Positions 58,546-64,000 of a DNA stretch of 64,000 nt are shown one piece after another. The stretch spans positions 56,889,131-56,953,130 of the forward strand of contig OX359247.1 in assembly GCA_947179485.1 (NCBI GenBank), given 5' to 3'. Every line of letters starts with the position of its first letter. The stretch's first letter is position 1. The translations under genes and the position numbers were made by a program. The notes below the pieces were generated by a model, which searched no databases, had not been told where the DNA came from, and was given only the letters and a program-made list of their open reading frames with translations. Source of the stretch: Allacma fusca (Eukaryota; Arthropoda; Collembola; Symphypleona; Sminthuridae).

Positions 58546-58974
58546 ATTCTATTCTGTTAACAACTAAGTCTTGTATATTCAAGTTCTATTATATTCTGCT
58601 AAAGGTTTGACGGGGCTATTCAAGTCAATTCCTATTCCAACAAAATTAGAAAATTCGTATTCTATTCCTATTCAAATTCTATTCATCAGAAATCAAAAAC
58701 CGCGCGATGAAAACTAGTGGATAAAGCGCGCTGAATACATATGTATAACTACATTTTCTTTCTTAATTCCAATTTCCAGTTCCTGAAATTTGTAACTTGC
58801 CATTGACAATGATAATAAAATAACTGATATTTAGCAAATTTACGAGTCACCTCCAAGCAGAAGAGAATTAATTGAGCGTATAAATAATAATTTGTACTCA
58901 ATAATTGGCACTTAACAGGCCTGAATGAATACAATAATTTTTACCATTTGTTAGTTCTTTGTCGTAAGCCTGAG

Positions 58975-59340
58975 TTCATATTTACAATTTAGTTGAAATC
59001 GGCTAGCTAGGTTTTCAGAAAACAATTCCCGAAATTTTGGGTTTCAAGTCAAATATGACAGGTATCTTCAAAACTACTGAATATATTTCAATGAAATTGT
59101 GTGTGAATATTGCTTATGTAAATAGTAATTGTTATTGCTTATGTGGTTGAAATCGACCCAATAGTTTTTTCGAAAAAAAAATTGAAATTTCGAACTTCAA
59201 ATCAAAAGACAGTTATCTCGAAGACTGACAAATGGATTTCAATAAAAATTTTGTGAATATTGCGTATGAAAATCTTAAAGATTAATGCTTATGTGGTTGA
59301 AATCGACCTGATTGTTTTAAAAAAATCGGAAATTCCGAAA
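58975..59340. repeat. Diverged tandem repeat, period about 150 bp
   Basis: Blocks with GTTGAAATCG(G/A)C, TTTTCGAAAAAA-type runs, AATTCCGAAAT, and ATCTCGAAGACTGACAAATG followed by TTTCAATAAA recur two to three times with drift. A related GGTTGAAATCGGTCC occurs at about 57580. Confidence 0.6.
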
Positions 59341-60348
59341 TAACTTAAAATTCATCCTACTTTGACGGCGATAGCTGACGCCACCCTACGCGAAGCCTAG
59401 CCACATGCAATCCAAGGGCTTTAGTTGATTGTTTTGGTTTATGACATTCTCAGTGGTTCAGATCTGAATAAGAATTTCGCTGTTTTTACTATTCAATTCT
59501 AATCTTGGCATAAGTTGCATATTCTATTCTAGTCTGGGGGTTTCAAAAATTGAGCTATTCCATTCTATTCGATTTATTTCTGTATAAATGTCGGTATTCA
59601 AATTCCTATTTTCCTATTCAAGTCGGAATAGAATAGGGCAGTAGTGCTAAGCGTCTGGTCTGCGTTGCCGAAAAGTTGCAGGAAGACTACTTAAACGATC
59701 CCCACCATGCGTTTTGTATGAGTATGTGGAAATCACTACTATGCGATGCACACTTTCACGAAGGAAGCCGTGCATGTTTTCTATTTTTTTTCTCCGCTAG
59801 ATGGATGCGTAGTTCCCAGGAACGAGAAGCGTGTAACGGGTGTGGGAACGAAGATGTTCCCGGTTCCCGACGCGAACAAGAATACCTTCATCAAGCTTGA
59901 ACCTGTTCCCAAACCCGGTCCCGTTCCCGAAATCCCGGGCCTGCAGAACGTGTTCCTGAACCTGGTCCCAAAGTATTTGGGAACATTAATTAGACACCCG
60001 AACTCGAACCCGTTCCCGATCCCGAACCCAATTCCCGGGTGTATCCCGATCCCAAAAGTAGCTCTATTTTTACCGTTGCATATTTGTTACAAAACTGTGT
60101 GTACTGAGGGGTGACCATATTCTAATCAATTACACCTCTAAACGCATAAAAGCTAAACGTATAACAGCTAAACGTATAAGCCCAATACGCATAATCAGCT
60201 AAACGTATAAGGTATCTTAACGCATAATCACCTATACGTATAAGGTATCTTAACGCATAATCATCTATACGTATAAGGTATCTAAACGAATAATCACCTA
60301 TAGATACGTATAGGATGTAGAAACGCATAAGGAGCAAAATGTATAATA

Positions 60349-60499
60349 ATGCACAAGTAAATATTGACATTCGTTTGAATTATGCTAGTGTTTTAATTGA
60401 GGGATCAAAACAATATTTAGCGTTCTTTTTAATACATTCCCTTGTAAGAGCATCGTCGTTAAAAGAGAACACTAGCAATGTAAATATTTACTTGTGCAT
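60349..60499. mobile_element. 151-bp TA-flanked MITE
   Basis: The ends ATGCACAAGTAAATATT and its inverse match perfectly over 17 bp, flanked by TA (60347-60348 and 60500-60501). It interrupts the left arm of the surrounding element. Confidence 0.7.
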
Positions 60500-60515
60500 T
60501 ATTATTAACAATTAA

Positions 60516-61574
60516 AGCTGCCAGATGCCTTCTTTTTTAGTAGACAAGCTACTATTTGGGAAGACAGTTTACTAAAAATTCATGAGATCTACTAAGTCTA
60601 CTATTTGATTGAAAAAGCTTCTAAACTCTACTTTTTTACATTTGTCTAAAATAAATGTAAAATTATTCTGTGCTGGGAAATGTGAGCGCGATCAAGCGAC
60701 ACGTTTCCGACATTTTAGAACTTGGTACCTGTAAATTGTCGAATCATTAACGTCTTTCCATGTAAAAGTAGGTCTATCATTTGAACTCCAATTATGTTCA
60801 TTGTTTCATTTCTGCAGCATACTGTAATAGTGCATTACTGTGAAGTAGTAGAAATCATAAAATGAAAATGGAGTGGAAATCATCATTAAATATTTTTATT
60901 ATATCCGTTAGTACTGAATAGTTGCTTTTATTTAAATGTAAGTACTCCGCGTGCTATTACTTGACCTAAAAAAATTAAAATGGGAGGAGATTGAACTTTC
61001 AACGATGGCTTGCAAAAAAGTACCTAAAAGTAATTACTTTAGCATCGCAGAATCTGCTTGCAAGAATGTGACAGTCCTAGTTGAGTGCTTACTTTCGCTT
61101 CCAGGTAAAATTCTTTCGACATTTGTTTTTTATAGAATTGTCTTGCTAGAAATATTTTTGTCAACACAAACAGGGTTCTGCCTCATTTCAGGAACCAGCG
61201 CTGTCACGTTTCGCTTTTATTAATAAATTGTTGACGCAGGTGAAATCTAAATTGTTTACGGAACTTCTGGAAGCAATGACAGCTGTAAAAGTTATTCTAG
61301 AATAAATTTGAGTATCATTTTATGATTTGCTATTGGGTGACACAAATTCGGTGAAACAAATTCAATTGCTCAGACAAGTATTAATTACTAATATTAACAT
61401 ACAGCAGAAGTACTTGCCAATAAGCAATATACCGTAGTTATTTTTAGAGAATGGCTGTTAAATCGCTTCACGAAAATGCTAACGGTAGAGTAGATAAATT
61501 GTTTTTATACAACGGAATAAATTTTGTCATAAAATTAAAAGGCCTACTATTTAGCTTATTTGAATCTGGCAGCT
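60516..61574. mobile_element. TTAA-flanked element, piggyBac-like MITE
   Basis: The ends AGCTGCCAGAT and ATCTGGCAGCT are inverted, flanked by TTAA (60512-60515 and 61575-61578). Subterminal pieces share CTACTATTT. No transposase frame; 1059 bp. The short termini make the superfamily call tentative. Confidence 0.6.
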
Positions 61575-61746
61575 TTAATTATTATACATTTTGCTCCTTA
61601 TGTGTTTAGATACCTTATACGTATAGATGATTATACGTTTAGATACCTTATACATACGTTTAGCTGATTATGCGTATAACTCTATGCGTTTAGCTGTTAT
61701 ACGTTTAGCCTTTTATGCGTTTAGCTATGATACCATTCTAATCAAT

Positions 61747-64000
61747 ATTTTGTATGTAGTGCTGTGGGATTGTTCACGCTTAGATTCCTGTTTGTTCGGT
61801 TTTGTTTTTCGAATAAAATATACGTTTTAGAAACCCAAAGTTAAACAAAAATAACGGCGACTTGGACAAACAAACGTTTAGCAAAGAATGAAGACCAGAG
61901 AACAGGAGTTGAAGGTTTCATGACGCCATGTATGTATATACTTGTTTATTGTTCATAAAATAATTTGAGTAGGAATTTAGAAATAGAAAAAAACGCCAGC
62001 TAGTAGTAAGGCCGAAATCATAATATAAAATCCGAATCGAATATGAAATCTCAAACTCAACAAGTATAGGCTAAATTCTGAATCTAAATATCAATCCAAC
62101 TAGAATTTGAATTCTGAACTCTACACGTACAGTGGATTTGCGGATTTCTGATGATTTCAGAATTTGTAGAATTCTGAATCAAAAACAAAATTCAAATCAA
62201 TACTCACAAGCGATACAAATACTCAGGCAGAGTTAGATCAGATAAGTTAATTTAATTAGAAGGAAAACTTTACAATCAAAATGATTCAGATGCATTTTGG
62301 ATTAAAGTAAAAATTATCCTCATAGATCCTGTTTCACTGAAGTCAAAATTATTCTCACGCAGTTGAGTAAGTTCAAATGGATCTAATTCACATGTATCAT
62401 ATGAGTGAAGTGAAGAAATGATTTGATGATGATCTCAATCAAACCTATAAAAGTCCTATAAAATAATATATAAAAGAGATCCATATATGGATCATTGTTC
62501 AACAAATTTCGCTATGACAAAACGAAATCAAAATGCTTGACTTGACACAAATTCACTGTTGAATTGTTTTTGCTTTGTTTTCAGGAAGCTAGGTCAGAAA
62601 TTATTACTGCAAGTGTCAGTTTTATGGAAGGATATTAATTGCGAGAAAAATATTGTTTATTTTAATATTTTGAAATTCCTTTCCCCTGCTCCCATAAATT
62701 TTAATCACGTTCCTGAAATAAAGATATCAAATAAATATTGGATTTTTTACATGTCAAGAATTTAGATTGTTCTTGTGATACCCCAAAATTAAACAATAAC
62801 ATAATTTTAACTTCCTTCTCAACGTTTCGTAATAAGGATGACCCTTTAAAGAATGTGGACCAGTCGGTGGGTTAACTGAAAAAACATCCATACAAATAAA
62901 CCAAGACTAACGAACTTTCATTGTTACTCTTAGCTGCGTCGCTACCAAAACACAAATTTTATTACAAAGGCGACAATGCCGAGCATGAATTGGATTCGTC
63001 AGAAAATTAACATTTTGAGGAATAGGAGGTTGGACAAAAATTAACATCGTGTGGCATAGGACGTAGTCTAAAAAATAAACCCAGCGTGTATTCCTATTGT
63101 TTGGGGGGGAGGATGCTGTTTATTCCAAACGAATGGCTAAGTTCATGTCATTGACATTTAACGAGTCAACAGAAAAAAATAACTTCAAAATCCAAGAAAC
63201 GTCAGGTCCTGGGGTCGTTTGCCAATTTCTAATGGGACGATTAATAATTCAGATAATTTCTTACCGGATCAAAATTTAGAAATTTCGTTAACAAATCCAT
63301 GAGTTTGAATGCCCTATTTAAGTCTTACTAAGTTTTCCAATTATTATCAAAATCCAAGAAACACCAGGTCCTGGGATAGTATGCCAACTTTTAATTGGAC
63401 AATGTCAGGTTGACAAAAAACAAAATGAGTAAAACTCGTCCTAGTCTGTGTCATTTCGCCAATGCCATCACACAAGTCTAACTTTTTACAGAGGCGCATT
63501 TCGTAATGTACTGGCCGTATTCTAATAATTTCTTTGTACGTTGTGTTGTCTTTTTGGTCGCCTGCGACGCCTTGATGTTGATACTATCGAAAAATCCAAA
63601 TAGCATTTGAGTGAGGTGATATTCCTCGACCACTGATACCTCATACGAAAGCTATTTATATGCTCTAGATGCTAAAATAATGCCAACGGAAATTACGAAA
63701 TACTAGTCTAAATTTGGTAGTTGCATCCAAAATCACGGACTTTCTCCACAAATTTCTCCTTTTGCACCCAGAAGATATTATCTGAAACTTTGTCACCAAA
63801 ATTCCAAAATAATAAATGTTCAAAATTGTACACAGTAATATATGCCCTTTAAATGAAAGCTCGGAGGATCCTCGACAAAATCCAAAAAATTGTTGATTCC
63901 AAGAAGTGTATAAATCTCTGAACAATGTTTCATTTCCATGCCCGATCTTCCTTTACATCCATGAATATTTATGGACTTTTGACATGTTTGAATGTTACTT
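61747..64000. other. Intergenic with dispersed repeats
   Basis: It contains the second, split copy of the 50814-51080 repeat (62247-62393 and 63676-63800). It also has a diverged direct repeat, AAATCCAAGAAACGTCAGGTCCTGGG-like, at about 63188-63235 and 63350-63397 (spacing about 162). No gene recognised. Confidence 0.5.

Larger units (their letters stand above)
57976..59646. mobile_element. hAT-like element with ATTCT-rich ends, nested
   Basis: It starts CACTGCTGTCC and ends GGGCAGTAGTG, imperfect inverted ends; CTAAGCGT is duplicated exactly (57968-57975 and 59647-59654). ATTCTATTC/GAATAGAAT motifs fill the subterminal regions. It carries a further insertion (58016-58545) and, inside, diverged tandem repeats (58975-59340). 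No transposase recognised. 1671 bp. Confidence 0.82.
57168..60066. mobile_element. Element with CCCGAACCCG-rich ends, interrupted
   Basis: The left end TAGAGCTACTTGTGGGA and right end TCCCAAAAGTAGCTCTA are inverted repeats. Both subterminal regions (57190-57415, 59825-60055) are dense in GTTCCCGAACCCGATCCCG motifs, a hAT-like habit. Flanking 8-mers differ (ACTAGAGC, TTTTTACC), so a single insertion is likely but not proven. A 1.67-kb element (57976-59646) lies inside. Confidence 0.55.
60131..61734. mobile_element. Long-TIR element, MULE/foldback-like
   Basis: Inverted arms of about 230 bp at each end consist of short repeats such as GCTAAACGTATAACAGCTAA, CGTATAAGGTATCTAAACGC and AAGGAGCAAAATGTATAATA. 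The 12-mer ATTCTAATCAAT lies directly outside both ends (60119-60130 and 61735-61746). Long terminal repeats plus a duplication of around 9-12 bp fit Mutator-like or foldback elements. No transposase. Two smaller elements are nested inside. Confidence 0.75.

Overview
This is AT-rich nuclear DNA from an animal, almost certainly an arthropod. Genes are split by short GT-AG introns. Three of them are gustatory receptors of the arthropod sugar-receptor (trehalose-receptor) type, one is a CYP2-clan-like cytochrome P450, and the rest of the window is packed with DNA transposons. A springtail or another non-insect arthropod would fit the receptor divergence and the P450, but no single marker fixes the group. 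One 200-base run of N (45354-45553) marks an assembly gap.

Layout. 1-6879: two copies of one hAT-like family. The first carries a second hAT-like element, which in turn carries a mariner-like MITE; the second ends in a perfect inverted duplication. 8684-25999: the gene-rich part, with three seven-exon receptor genes (8684-11228, 18737-21613, 23618-25999), all on + and with identical intron phases. A five-exon gene for a small signal-peptide/one-span membrane protein with a PPPY tail (12977-14281) lies between receptors 1 and 2. A P-element-like transposon with a THAP-domain remnant (14988-16340) and a hAT-like MITE (16552-16917) lie in the same gap. 26003-30481: a full-length LINE on the minus strand, bounded by a perfect 16-bp duplication that includes the stop codon of receptor 3. 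33548-34352: hAT-like element. 35567-39754: complete seven-exon P450. 40078-41789: hAT element with a decayed transposase. 42759-61734: almost only transposons, including a foldback-type element (47391-50532) and a relative (54825-56350). Their arms are built from 39-bp units, and the better-kept units carry the dyad CCAATATTGG. A MULE-like element lies at 60131-61734. 61735-64000: old dispersed repeats only.

How parts relate. The three receptors arose by tandem duplication and would act as multi-span membrane taste receptors. Receptors 2 and 3 look closer to each other than to receptor 1. The P450 and the small membrane protein have no visible functional link to them. The transposons explain most of the non-genic sequence. 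Nine hAT-like insertions have intact 8-bp target duplications, and several are nested, so a relative order of insertion can be read directly. All exon joins were made by hand from splice sites, reading frame and the match between paralogues; no database or transcript was consulted.
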